DNA from: Bacteroidota bacterium | Lineage (GTDB): Bacteria; Bacteroidota; Ignavibacteria; UBA10030; UBA6906 | DNA length: 64,000 nucleotides | NCBI GenBank assembly: GCA_030835135.1 | Contig: JAUQWO010000052.1 | Span: 1-64,000 of the forward strand | Reading direction: 5' to 3' | In this document: in pieces, positions 25,944-34,685 of the stretch | How positions within the stretch are numbered: position 1 is the first letter of the stretch | How the letters are laid out: the number at the start of each line of letters is the position of its first letter | Position numbers and translations under genes: made by a program | The notes under the pieces: model-generated | What the model saw: the letters and a program-made list of their open reading frames with translations, nothing else | Database searches by the model: none | Told to the model about the DNA's origin: nothing

Positions 25944-27653
25944 ATGCGTTCCTTCGTCCTGTGTGTGTCGATCGTCATTCTCGCCACGATCATCCGGGGA
26001 TCGGCCGGCGCGGATCAACGGGGGGGAGGCACTGCTGCGAAGGGAGCACAGATCGGCCTGGTGGACGAAGCGCTGGAGATCTTCCCCGACAGAGTGCCCG
26101 ATGCGATGACCGACCGGCTGCCCCTCCATGTCCCGCGCAATGCCACTGCGGGAGTGCATGTGATGCTTACCGGACTCACCGGTCGCGAACGGATCAGAGT
26201 CGTCGCCAGCGCACCGCGGGGCCAGCGCCTCGGACAGGAACGGTGGTACCGCATGATCGATGTTCCGGTGGCAGAGAATACGGGGCTGGACCGGAATACG
26301 GAGAAGTACAGCGGCAAGATCAATCCGTTCGTGGTGCGGCGCGCGCCGTTCAGGGTGTATGATCCGTTCCGTGCCGTCACGTTTCCGTTGACCGCAGACT
26401 CTTCTACCGTGGTCTTGCGGCTGGAGATCCCCGTGCCGGCGGATGCGCGCGCCGGGGATCATGCGTACACCATCACGGTCCGGTGTGGCAAGACCGTGAA
26501 GACACTGCGCGTTCCTATTACCGTGCACCGGGTTGCCGTGCCTCCATTGGAGCGCGCGGCGACGGCGTACATCAACTGGCACAGTCTGGACAACATCTGC
26601 GCTGTCCACGGCGTGGAGAAATGGAGCGAACCATTCTGGGCAATGCTCACGCAGTATGCACGCCTGATGGCGAAAGGGCGGCAGAACGCGTTCTGGTTCA
26701 TCTGGGGAGAGTACTTCACGTTCGACAGCACGGGGAATGTCGTCGGGTTCGAACGTGGGCGCCTTGAGAGGTATATTCGTCTCTTTCAGGCAGAAGGACT
26801 GACGATCATCCATGGCGCGCCGCTGGTTGGACGGCGGGACTGGTTCGGATCGACCGACATGTTGCTCAGCGTGAAATCTGCTGATGGGCTGGAGGTGCAT
26901 GCCACGTCGCAGCGGGGGAAGCACATGCTCCGGGAGATGGGGACCAGGGTTGTGGCGATGATGAACGAAAACAAGTGGGACGCGCACTGGGTACAGGGGA
27001 TCTTCGATGAGCCGACGGACGAGTTCCTGGACAGGTACAAGGAGCTCGTGGCACTCTTCCGGGAGATGTCCCCGTCTATCCGGATCCTGGAGGCAACACT
27101 CACCATGAGTGTTGCCGGCGACGTGAACATCTGGTGTCCGCAGGTGCACGAATACCAGGCGAACCGTGCATTCTTCGACAAGCGGAAGGCGGCGGGCGAC
27201 AGGGTATGGGTCTATACGTGTCTCGCCCCCGGCGGCCCGTGGCTCAACCGGCTCCTCGACATGGAACGGCTCCGGCAGGTGTACATCGGTTGGGCACTGG
27301 CGAAGTACGACCTGCAGGGGTACCTGCACTGGGGATTCAATCACCATACGCCGCGGCCCTTCGATGAGTTGGTGCGCTTCCATATGGAAGGGCAGTACCT
27401 CCCCGCCGGCGATTCGCATATCGTGTACCCTGTGAAGGAAGGTCCGCTTTCGAGTCACCGCTTCGAGGCGCACCGGATCGGTATGGAGGATGCTGAGGTT
27501 CTCGCGCAACTGAAACGCCGCGATCCCGGACGGGCGGATGAGATCATCGGGATGGTGGTCCGGGCCTTCGATGAGTACGAGACGCGTGTAGAAGAATACC
27601 GGCGTGCACGGCAGGCGTTGCTTGAGGCAGCGGATGTTTATACGGCACCCTGA
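25944..27653 (+). CDS. DUF4091 (GH123-like) secreted glycoside hydrolase-type protein
   Basis: The 569-aa product has a signal peptide (MRSFVLCVSIVILATIIRGSAGA). An N-terminal beta domain has PLHVPRNATAGVHVML and VVLRLEIPVPADARAGDH, the wording of DUF6067/DUF4091 families. A TIM-barrel-like half has WVQGIFDEPTDEFLDRY, and the C-terminal DUF4091 part has LRQVYIGWALAKYDLQGYLHWGFN, SHRFEAHRIGMEDAEVL and the closing helix. The acidic pair in FDEP corresponds to the putative catalytic region of GH123-like enzymes. The substrate is unknown, but it is likely an extracellular or periplasmic glycan. It is followed by a 101-nt gap. Confidence 0.85.
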   Translation: MRSFVLCVSIVILATIIRGSAGADQRGGGTAAKGAQIGLVDEALEIFPDRVPDAMTDRLPLHVPRNATAGVHVMLTGLTGRERIRVVASAPRGQRLGQERWYRMIDVPVAENTGLDRNTEKYSGKINPFVVRRAPFRVYDPFRAVTFPLTADSSTVVLRLEIPVPADARAGDHAYTITVRCGKTVKTLRVPITVHRVAVPPLERAATAYINWHSLDNICAVHGVEKWSEPFWAMLTQYARLMAKGRQNAFWFIWGEYFTFDSTGNVVGFERGRLERYIRLFQAEGLTIIHGAPLVGRRDWFGSTDMLLSVKSADGLEVHATSQRGKHMLREMGTRVVAMMNENKWDAHWVQGIFDEPTDEFLDRYKELVALFREMSPSIRILEATLTMSVAGDVNIWCPQVHEYQANRAFFDKRKAAGDRVWVYTCLAPGGPWLNRLLDMERLRQVYIGWALAKYDLQGYLHWGFNHHTPRPFDELVRFHMEGQYLPAGDSHIVYPVKEGPLSSHRFEAHRIGMEDAEVLAQLKRRDPGRADEIIGMVVRAFDEYETRVEEYRRARQALLEAADVYTAP

Positions 27654-27676
27654 TGTGGCAGAGTGTGGCGGAAGGG

Positions 27677-27706
27677 TTGGCATTTCATGGGTGAATTCGG
27701 TACATT
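27677..27706 (+). promoter_or_regulatory. possible promoter TTGGCA-N18-TACATT
   Basis: TTGGCA at 27677-27682 and TACATT at 27701-27706, spaced 18 nt, lie about 49 nt upstream of the start of the helix-hairpin-helix gene. The match is weaker than for the N17 promoters elsewhere in the window. Confidence 0.4.
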
Positions 27707-27754
27707 GGCTCATCCCATCGATGCGTTGTTCACTTCACACGGTAAGGAGACCCC

Positions 27755-28081
27755 ATGAAGACGATAGTACGTGTTGCCCTGATCCTGATTGTGATCGCCG
27801 GTGTTGTCATGACGGCCGGCACGGTGCAGGCACAGACAAAAGCTGTGAAGGCACCCACGCAGCTGGATGCTGCAAAGACCAAGGCCGCTGAACTGCTCGA
27901 TCTGAACAGCGCCTCTCTGGATCAGTTGAAGGCGCTGCCGGGCATCGGCGAGGCATATGGCAAGGCCATCATCAAGAACCGTCCGTTCCGCGTGAAGACG
28001 GACCTGGTAACAAAGAACATCATCCCGCAAGCGACCTACGACAAGATCGTGAACCTCGTGATCGCGAAGCAGGCAAAGTGA
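27755..28081 (+). CDS. secreted ComEA-like helix-hairpin-helix protein
   Basis: After AAGGAGA comes ATG 27755 and a 25-residue signal peptide ([22 protein letters not shown]...VQA). The rest of the 108-aa protein is mainly one helix-hairpin-helix unit: [33 protein letters not shown], then [13 protein letters not shown]. This is the DNA-binding repeat of ComEA (NxAsxxELxxLPGIG..A). A role in DNA binding at the cell envelope during uptake is plausible. No comEC or pilus genes are near, so it may equally serve in other envelope contacts. Confidence 0.85.
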   Translation: MKTIVRVALILIVIAGVVMTAGTVQAQTKAVKAPTQLDAAKTKAAELLDLNSASLDQLKALPGIGEAYGKAIIKNRPFRVKTDLVTKNIIPQATYDKIVNLVIAKQAK

Positions 28082-28108
28082 TCCTCTGATATCTCCGCGT
28101 ATGTCGAC

Positions 28109-28134
28109 ACAGCCCTGGCGAGAGCCGGGGCTGT
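28109..28134 (+). terminator. terminator of the helix-hairpin-helix gene
   Basis: ACAGCCCTGG (28109-28118) pairs with CCGGGGCTGT (28125-28134), with one G-U pair and a 6-nt loop. GCATTTCGTTCT follows, a fair U-rich tail. It lies 28 nt past the stop. Confidence 0.7.
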
Positions 28135-28461
28135 GCATTTCGTTCTACTTCCCCGGGTTCGGTCCCTCCTGAAGACGTCATGTTCTTGCGATGAAGGGCA
28201 AGTCCACCTGTCCGACTTGTATTCCATTCTGCTTGAGGAATTGCGGTCAACGCATTACATGACATGGTGTTACGACTTGTTGCGTAACAATATTCTAGCA
28301 TACAGGGGACCCGTCTGTCATCTCCTGCCGTGGAGTGCCGACTCAGAGGCGCGGCCCTGATTCCTGCGAAGATGTACCTCAATTTCGCCCCAATCGCCAT
28401 AATTCAGGCTAAAAAGTGGCCGATCCGTGCCGATAATGAATATGAACCGGCAGGGAGTGAC
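28135..28461. other. 327-nt stretch upstream of the TPR gene
   Basis: This stretch contains the palindrome at 28268-28289 (separate entry) and a probable -10 (TATTCT, 28291-28296). It is otherwise without a convincing gene. An in-frame extension of the TPR protein up to 28330 has no ribosome site and would add a sequence without family character. Confidence 0.5.
28268..28289 (+). promoter_or_regulatory. 22-bp palindrome overlapping a putative promoter (operator candidate)
   Basis: TGTTACG (28268-28274) and CGTAACA (28283-28289) are perfect inverted halves with an 8-nt spacer. A -10-like TATTCT follows at 28291-28296. The left half coincides with where the -35 would be (TGTTAC, 17 nt upstream). 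A dimeric regulator bound here would block RNA polymerase or replace -35 contacts. It resembles in architecture, not in sequence, the CRP/FNR class of sites. Confidence 0.5.
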
Positions 28462-29670
28462 ATGGGAGTCCTGGATTCAGTGGCAGCCTCAAATCCTTTT
28501 GCATCTGCAACGTATGCGGTGGAATCGCGCCGTGCTCAGGTGGCGCAATATGCCATCTATAACGCCGCGCAGAAAATGGCCGCCGGAGACAACGAACTGG
28601 CCATCAGATCCTTCAAGACCGCCTTGGCGTTCGATGCCCAGAACACCACCGCCCATACGTACCTCGGCAAGATCTACCAGAGCCAGGAACGCCAGGCGGA
28701 GGCCATTGCCGAGTTCAAAAAGGTCGTGCAACTGGACAACCTCTCCACCGAGGCCTGGAACAACCTTGGCAATGCGTACATGAGGGACAAGCAGTACGGC
28801 CTGGCTGAGGAGCAATTCAAGCGGTCGGCCAGTCTCGACCCGACCGACCCCATCGCGGACTACACGTTGGGCGTGATGTACACGGAGACGGACCGTTACA
28901 AAGACGCCGAGGCGCAGTTCCGGAAGGTCCAGAAGACCTCTCCCCGCGATGGGAACGTGTCGTACAGTCTGGGCGTGCTCTACAACAAGATGGGGGATGC
29001 GGAGACCGCCGCAAAGGAACTCAAACGCGCCCTGGAACTGAAACCGGATTTCGCCGCCGCGAACTACGAGCTCGGCGCGGCCTACGTGACCATGGGCGAC
29101 ATGGAAAAGGCAGAGGACCAGCTGGATGTCCTGATCTCCAAGGACCTCGGTCTGGCGAACGATCTCCTGTTCCTGATGGAGAAGCCCGAGATCTCCTATA
29201 TCGAAGAGACGGACAATATCAGCTTCAACTCCCAGCTCGGCGGAGGGACGCCGCTCTGGATGCTGGACCCGTCCCAGCTCTCCACGGCAGGGGCGACCGT
29301 GCGCGTGGCCGTGGCGATCCAGTTCTCGAACGAAATGGATGCCGCGTCGGTGATGAACCCGGCAAACTGGGATATCTCCCGGGCCCACGATAGCAAGGGC
29401 GGGTACTACAACAACATGATGCCCGTGGGGCCGAACGAAGTCTCGATCCCGAACCGGCCGTTCTCGGTCACCTATGATCCCGCGACACACCAGGCCCGCG
29501 TCTTCTTCCTCCTCAATCAGAACAGCAGCTTCGACCTGCTCAACGGGAATAAGGGCGCGACGATCGATCCATCCCATCTGGTGTTCAAATTCTCCGGGAT
29601 CGACAAGGCGGGGAGGACCATGTCGACCAGCGGTGACCAGATCACCGGGTACTCCTTGAAGTCGTACTAG
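28462..29670 (+). CDS. TPR-repeat protein with C-terminal Ig-like (SbsA/Big_5-like) domain
   Basis: The ATG 28462 follows AGGGAG. The 402-aa product opens MGVLDSVAASNPFASATYAV with no signal peptide. About six tetratricopeptide repeats follow, from residue 25 to 235 (AYNNLGNAY- and AHTYLGKIYQSQERQAEAIAEF-like helical pairs). The C-terminal 150 residues are beta-rich: VRVAVAIQFSNEMDAASVMNPANWDISRA and VSIPNRPFSVTYDPATHQARVFF, typical of SbsA Ig-like domains that occur in surface-layer proteins. TPRs imply protein contacts. The combination with a surface-type domain but no export signal is odd, so it could be exported by a non-Sec route. I do not know a named family. Confidence 0.8.
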   Translation: MGVLDSVAASNPFASATYAVESRRAQVAQYAIYNAAQKMAAGDNELAIRSFKTALAFDAQNTTAHTYLGKIYQSQERQAEAIAEFKKVVQLDNLSTEAWNNLGNAYMRDKQYGLAEEQFKRSASLDPTDPIADYTLGVMYTETDRYKDAEAQFRKVQKTSPRDGNVSYSLGVLYNKMGDAETAAKELKRALELKPDFAAANYELGAAYVTMGDMEKAEDQLDVLISKDLGLANDLLFLMEKPEISYIEETDNISFNSQLGGGTPLWMLDPSQLSTAGATVRVAVAIQFSNEMDAASVMNPANWDISRAHDSKGGYYNNMMPVGPNEVSIPNRPFSVTYDPATHQARVFFLLNQNSSFDLLNGNKGATIDPSHLVFKFSGIDKAGRTMSTSGDQITGYSLKSY

Positions 29671-29792
29671 CTCAGCTCCTGGCACTCCGCCGTCTTATCT
29701 TCTTCGCGCATCCGATGTGTCTGTGCCATGCTCCCACTGTGACCTGCCCGGCAAACCGTGGTCCATAGGCCCCCCTCATTGCGGTCGCACCC

Positions 29793-29821
29793 TTGACAAG
29801 CGAAGCCGGGCATCGTATACT
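29793..29821 (+). promoter_or_regulatory. strong sigma70-type promoter of the GH106-like gene
   Basis: TTGACA at 29793-29798 and TATACT at 29816-29821 are exactly 17 nt apart. The start would be near 29828, which is downstream of the in-frame ATG at 29822. This argues that translation begins at ATG 29849. Confidence 0.8.
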
Positions 29822-29848
29822 ATGATTCGATCATTCCTTGAGGACGCA

Positions 29849-32800
29849 ATGTTTTCGGCTCTCTCCCGCGCGCTCAGACCCTGGCTGCTGTGCGTACTGT
29901 TGTCGCTCATGCCGTGCTCCCTCGTTGGTGAGGGGACCGGAGTTGCCGGGCCCGCTCCTCCCGGTTATCCCGACCGCTCGGGCACGACCGACATACTCCG
30001 CGGCTTCAAAGAACCCCCACCCGGGTACGGCGATGTGGCCTTCTACTGGTGGCTGGGAGATACCCTCACGCGTGAACGGCTGACCTGGCAGATGGATCAG
30101 CTGGCGGGACGTGGTGTCACCGGTCTGCAGGTGAACTACGCGCACACGGACACGGGCGGGTTCTCCTACGGACGGACGATGAAAAGTGCGCCGCCCCTGT
30201 TCAGCGAAGAGTGGTGGGATCTGTTCCGGTGGTTTCTCGGCGAAGCACGCAAACGCGGGATGTCGGTCAGCCTGAGCGACTATACCCTCGGCCGCGCGGG
30301 TCAGGGGTGGTATGTCGATGAGATCCTCCGAGAGCATTCTGGACTCGCGGGGGAGAAGCTCGCGTGCACGGAGATCCATGCGCAGGGAGGCATCCGGTGC
30401 ACGACGGTGGCGCCACACGGGACTCTGATCGCCGCGGCCTACCGCCAGAATGGTGACACGCTTGTGAGCGATTCACGGACGGACCTCGGACGTTTCATGC
30501 AGCAGGGGCATCTCGCGTGGGATGTGCCCGATGGTGCATGGAAGATCCTGTTCATTCACCGGGAAACCGTTGCCGGCTCGCTCGATCCCATGGATCCGCT
30601 GACCGGCAAGGAGTACATCGCCAGGTTCTTCCAGCGCTTCGAGGACCGGTGTCCCGGCGAAGCGGGCAAAGGACTCAACTTCTTCTTTTCCGACGAACTC
30701 GACTTCGGCATTCGTGGTTGGCTCTGGAACGATATCTTTGCGAACGAATTCCAGAAGAGGAAAGGGTATGATATCATTCCGGAACTCCCCCTCCTCTTCA
30801 CGGATTGCGGCCCGCGGACCCCGAAGGTCCGCATGGACTACCATGATGTGATCGTTGCCTTGAGCGAGGAGCATTTCTTCAAGCCAATCTACGACTGGCA
30901 TACGGCACGCGGCATGCTGTTCGGTTGCGATCATGGCGGCCGGGGCACCGACGTGACGGAGTTCGGCGACTACTTCCGGACACAGCGCTGGATGTCGGGG
31001 CCCGGGTGCGACCAGCCGGACCTCGTCCGCGACATCGTGAAGAACAAGGTCGCAAGTTCGATCGCACATCTGTATGAGCGTCCACGGACGTGGCTTGAAG
31101 GATACCATAGCAGCGGGTGGGGGACAAGCAGTGCGCAGATCGCCGACGCAACATTCGCGAACTTCGGGATGGGCCAGAACCTGCTGAGCCTCCACGGACT
31201 GTATTACAGCACGCACGGGAGCTGGTGGGAGTGGGCGCCTCCGGACAATCATTTCCGGCAGCCGTACTGGAACGAGATGCCCGCGTTGCTGGGTTGCGTG
31301 GAGCGGCTGAGCTACCTGCTGAGCCAGGGGGTCCACCGGTGCGACGTGGCGGTGCTGTATCCCGTCGCTCCCATGGCGGCCGGTGTGCGCGGTGATAGTG
31401 CCGTGCAGAGTGCCTTCAGAGCGGTGCGCCAACTGTACTCGGCAGGGATCGATCTGGACTTCATCGATGATGAGTCCATCGGTCGCGCCGTCGTGGCCAA
31501 CAGGGAGCTCCAGGTCAGCGGCGAGCGCTACCGTGTGCTGGTGCTGCCTGCCATGTCCGCGGTGCGCATGAGTGTGATCGCGAAGGCAAAGGAGTTCGCC
31601 GACGCAGGCGGAACGGTGATCGCGCTCGGCGAGTTACCATCGGTGAGTGATACGAAAGGGCGGTATGACCCGGATCTCGATGCCATGGTGCGTGCGTTGT
31701 TCCTCCGGCCGGGAGGAGACTCTGCGACGATGCGGGGGATCTCTCTGACCGATCCTGCCGCACTCGTGCAGGTGGTCGAGCGTGCCGCGCCCCGTGACAT
31801 TTCCTGGCCGGTCGATCCCGCGCATCCGGTACAGATCCTCCACCGCTCGATCGGAAAGCGGGATGTGTACTACGTGTACGGCGCGAAGAAAGGGACGGAA
31901 TTCCGCTTCCGCATGCGCGGGAAGGTCGAGCTCTGGGATCCCTGGACCGGCTCCACACGTCTGCTCCCCGTTCTGGCCTCGGAGGAAAACGGTACGCGGC
32001 TCCTCACCCCGCTGACCGAATACGAGCCGCAGGTCTTCGTGTTCAGTCCGGGCACGCCACAGATCGACAGTCCTGCGTCACGGACACCTGCGCTCACCAC
32101 GATCCCGCTGGAAGGCGAGTGGCAGTTCACGCTGCAACCGACGCTCGATAATCAATGGGGCGACTACCGGCTGCCGGCGTTCGCTGGCAGTATCGGTCCG
32201 GAAGCCGCGACCTTCCTGTACAAGGAAGAGACCGGTCAACGGCAATCGTGGCAGTTGCCGTGGACCGTCGTCGACAGTTCATGGAAACCGGTCGAGGCAT
32301 CATTCGGTCCGCAGTTCATGAAGCTCGGGCCGCTCCCCCGGGACCTGCGGTCGATCCCCGTGCGCTACGCACAGCGTGGATCGATCGATCCCGCCGACTC
32401 GATCGAACTGAACGGGGCGGTGTATAGTTGGCATGCCTACGAGTTCTCCTGGCGTCGCGGCCTGAAGGGAAACGCCGGACATCAGGGCTATCACGGTCTC
32501 AAAGGGATCGTCCACGACGATCAGATCCAGCTCGGCCATCCGGTGAAGACCTGGCGTGGAGCACCGGGGCCGACGTACGAGCGCGAAACCGGTGGCGACG
32601 TGTACTACGTGTGGTCGACCGTGCGGGCCGCCACTCCCGGCTGGGGCACGATCCGGCGCACGGGGATCGTCCCGACCGGCATCTGGTTCAACAATGAATT
32701 CATCGATACGACGTGGCAACGGGTGCGCCTCTTCCGCGGCGTGAATACACTTCTCCTTCGCTACCGGGGGACCGGGATCGGGACGTTCCTGATCGATACG

Positions 32801-33538
32801 GTCGCCTCCGCGCCGCATGACCAACGGGTCCCGATGTCATCCTCGTGGTTCACGAATGCATCGGTGATGCGTTTCGATCCTCTCCCTGATCCCAAAGGGC
32901 GTGTCGGATGGTACCGCTGCCCCGCACCTCCCGGACTCCACTCGCTCCGGTTCGCGGCGCAGGGTTCCGTGCACCTCTGGGTGGATGGCGCTGCGGTCAG
33001 CATCATCCGCGATACGCTCCCGTCAGACCGGTTCCCGTGGTCCGGCGTTCCTGTGTGGCGCGCGGAACTTCCGGCCGCTGTGCGGCATGCATCAACGGTC
33101 GTGCTCCGGATCGAACATGCGCCGGGATGGTACGGAGGAGCCGCGATCCCGGAGCCGATCGCGTTCCTCTGTGACACCGGGCTCATCGCCGCGGGCGATC
33201 TCTCGAGACAGCCTGCCCTTACGCTGTACTCCGGGGGGATGCGGTACTCGCGGTCGGTCACGCTCACCAGCGCGCAGGCGAAGGCCCGGAACGTCACGCT
33301 CGATCTCGGCTCGTTGGTCTCATCAGCCCGAGTCACGGTGAACGGACATGCCGCGGGTGTGCGGTGCGCACCCCCGTGGGAATTCGACCTGAGCGGAAAG
33401 GTCCGGGCGGGCGCAAACAGGATCGACGTCGACGTGCATACCACGCTCGGCAATCACTTCCGGACCGTCCCCTCAGAGTATCCCGGTGGAGGGAGTTCCG
33501 GGCTCATCGGACCCGCCATGATCAGGATCGGAGGGTAG
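29849..33538 (+). CDS. GH106-like glycoside hydrolase (alpha-L-rhamnosidase type)
   Basis: The 1229-aa protein begins at ATG 29849 (GAGGA just upstream, promoter position excludes 29822) with a signal peptide ending near SLVGEG. The N-terminal catalytic region has FKEPPPGYGDVAFYWWLGD, MDQLAGRGVTGLQVNY, FFFSDELDFGIRGWLWND and WLEGYHSSGWGTSSAQIADATFANF, which fit the large 'glycosyl hydrolase' family grouped with GH106. Beta-sandwich domains follow, with galactose-binding-like folds near the C-terminus (ARNVTLDLGSLVSSARVTVNGH). It would release terminal sugars such as rhamnose from plant or algal polysaccharide in the periplasm. Specificity is inferred. proB starts 7 nt after its stop. Confidence 0.82.
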   Translation: MFSALSRALRPWLLCVLLSLMPCSLVGEGTGVAGPAPPGYPDRSGTTDILRGFKEPPPGYGDVAFYWWLGDTLTRERLTWQMDQLAGRGVTGLQVNYAHTDTGGFSYGRTMKSAPPLFSEEWWDLFRWFLGEARKRGMSVSLSDYTLGRAGQGWYVDEILREHSGLAGEKLACTEIHAQGGIRCTTVAPHGTLIAAAYRQNGDTLVSDSRTDLGRFMQQGHLAWDVPDGAWKILFIHRETVAGSLDPMDPLTGKEYIARFFQRFEDRCPGEAGKGLNFFFSDELDFGIRGWLWNDIFANEFQKRKGYDIIPELPLLFTDCGPRTPKVRMDYHDVIVALSEEHFFKPIYDWHTARGMLFGCDHGGRGTDVTEFGDYFRTQRWMSGPGCDQPDLVRDIVKNKVASSIAHLYERPRTWLEGYHSSGWGTSSAQIADATFANFGMGQNLLSLHGLYYSTHGSWWEWAPPDNHFRQPYWNEMPALLGCVERLSYLLSQGVHRCDVAVLYPVAPMAAGVRGDSAVQSAFRAVRQLYSAGIDLDFIDDESIGRAVVANRELQVSGERYRVLVLPAMSAVRMSVIAKAKEFADAGGTVIALGELPSVSDTKGRYDPDLDAMVRALFLRPGGDSATMRGISLTDPAALVQVVERAAPRDISWPVDPAHPVQILHRSIGKRDVYYVYGAKKGTEFRFRMRGKVELWDPWTGSTRLLPVLASEENGTRLLTPLTEYEPQVFVFSPGTPQIDSPASRTPALTTIPLEGEWQFTLQPTLDNQWGDYRLPAFAGSIGPEAATFLYKEETGQRQSWQLPWTVVDSSWKPVEASFGPQFMKLGPLPRDLRSIPVRYAQRGSIDPADSIELNGAVYSWHAYEFSWRRGLKGNAGHQGYHGLKGIVHDDQIQLGHPVKTWRGAPGPTYERETGGDVYYVWSTVRAATPGWGTIRRTGIVPTGIWFNNEFIDTTWQRVRLFRGVNTLLLRYRGTGIGTFLIDTVASAPHDQRVPMSSSWFTNASVMRFDPLPDPKGRVGWYRCPAPPGLHSLRFAAQGSVHLWVDGAAVSIIRDTLPSDRFPWSGVPVWRAELPAAVRHASTVVLRIEHAPGWYGGAAIPEPIAFLCDTGLIAAGDLSRQPALTLYSGGMRYSRSVTLTSAQAKARNVTLDLGSLVSSARVTVNGHAAGVRCAPPWEFDLSGKVRAGANRIDVDVHTTLGNHFRTVPSEYPGGGSSGLIGPAMIRIGG

Positions 33539-33545
33539 GGCCGGG

Positions 33546-34685
33546 ATGCACACACTGCGCGACATCGTGTCACATCGGGGAGCTATCGTCATCAAAGTCG
33601 GGACGAACCTCCTGACGGACAAACGCACGGGCATCCGCGGCAAGCGCATCATGCAGCTGGCACGGGATGTGGCGTATCTCCGGGGGCTCGGTCACGACGT
33701 GGCGATCGTCAGTTCCGGAGCGATCGGTGCCGGGGTGGCAACGTTGCGTCTTCCCGGTCGTCCGCGCACAATACCGGAAAAGCAGGCCACTGCGGCGGTC
33801 GGGCAACCTGTGTTGATGGAATCGTATCAGTCCGCCTTCCGGAAACTCGGCATGCATGTGGGCCAGGTATTGCTGACGGGCGACGATTTCACGGAGCGCA
33901 CTCGATATACGAACGCGCGGAATACTCTCCGCGCGCTCTTCGCACAACGGGTGATCCCGATCATCAACGAGAACGATACCATCGCGGTCGATGAGATCAA
34001 ACTCGGCGACAACGACAACCTCTCGGCGCTGGTCGCCAGTCTGCTGGGCGCGAGCCTTCTCGTGATCCTGAGTGATGTGGATGGACTCTACACCGACGAT
34101 CCGTCCCGGAACTCCGCGGCAGTACGGATCCCGCTTGTGGCATCCATCACGCCCGACATCGAAAAGCTCGCGCGGAAGAGCGGGAGCGATCTCGGAACGG
34201 GCGGAATGGTGACGAAGATCCAGGCAGCGCGCCGGTGTGTTGCCTCCGGCGTCGCCATGGTGATCGCTCATGGGGAGGACCCGTCCGTGCTCAGGGACAT
34301 GCTGACCGGCGATATCCGCGGAACGCTTTTCCTTCCGGGGAGCCGACGGCTGTCAGGGCGGAAGAAATGGATCGGCTACGTGGCGAGGCCTCGCGGGAGC
34401 GTGACCGTCGACGATGGTGCGCGGACGGCATTGCTTGTCCGTCATACGAGTCTGCTGCCGTCAGGGATCATCGGTATGTCCGGTGACTTCCGGGCCAGGG
34501 ATACGATCAGCATCGTTGACCGTGGCGGTGTGGAGATCGCGCGCGGGATGACGAACTATTCCTCGGCGGATCTCCTGCGGATCCGTGGCAAGAAGAGCAG
34601 AGAACTCCAGCAGATCCTCGGCCGGCCGTCGAGGGACGAAGTGATCCATAAGGACGATCTCGTGATCGTGACAGGGAAAGCATGA
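33546..34685 (+). CDS. proB: glutamate 5-kinase with PUA domain
   Basis: The 379-aa enzyme has the amino-acid kinase fold: IVIKVGTNLLTD, VSSGAIGAGV, VLLTGDDF, INENDTIAVDEIKLGDNDNLSALVA, and DVDGLYTDDP. The C-terminal PUA domain (about 285-375) contains KKWIGYVARPRGSVTVDDGA. It phosphorylates glutamate in the first step of proline synthesis in the cytoplasm and is usually feedback-inhibited by proline. Its end overlaps proA by 4 nt (ATGA at 34682). The start is 7 nt after the GH106-like gene, so transcription from the promoter at 29793 may extend into proBA. Confidence 0.97.
   Translation: MHTLRDIVSHRGAIVIKVGTNLLTDKRTGIRGKRIMQLARDVAYLRGLGHDVAIVSSGAIGAGVATLRLPGRPRTIPEKQATAAVGQPVLMESYQSAFRKLGMHVGQVLLTGDDFTERTRYTNARNTLRALFAQRVIPIINENDTIAVDEIKLGDNDNLSALVASLLGASLLVILSDVDGLYTDDPSRNSAAVRIPLVASITPDIEKLARKSGSDLGTGGMVTKIQAARRCVASGVAMVIAHGEDPSVLRDMLTGDIRGTLFLPGSRRLSGRKKWIGYVARPRGSVTVDDGARTALLVRHTSLLPSGIIGMSGDFRARDTISIVDRGGVEIARGMTNYSSADLLRIRGKKSRELQQILGRPSRDEVIHKDDLVIVTGKA

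Noticed and set aside
25932-27713. A 593-codon open frame on the minus strand, antisense to the DUF4091 gene
   Set aside because: It mirrors the plus-strand codons, has no ribosome site or domain, and is rich in His/Arg/Pro as expected for antisense of GC-rich coding DNA.
29822-29848. Upstream start of the GH106-like protein at ATG 29822
   Set aside because: The TTGACA-N17-TATACT promoter places the transcription start at about 29828, after this ATG, and 29849 has its own ribosome site.
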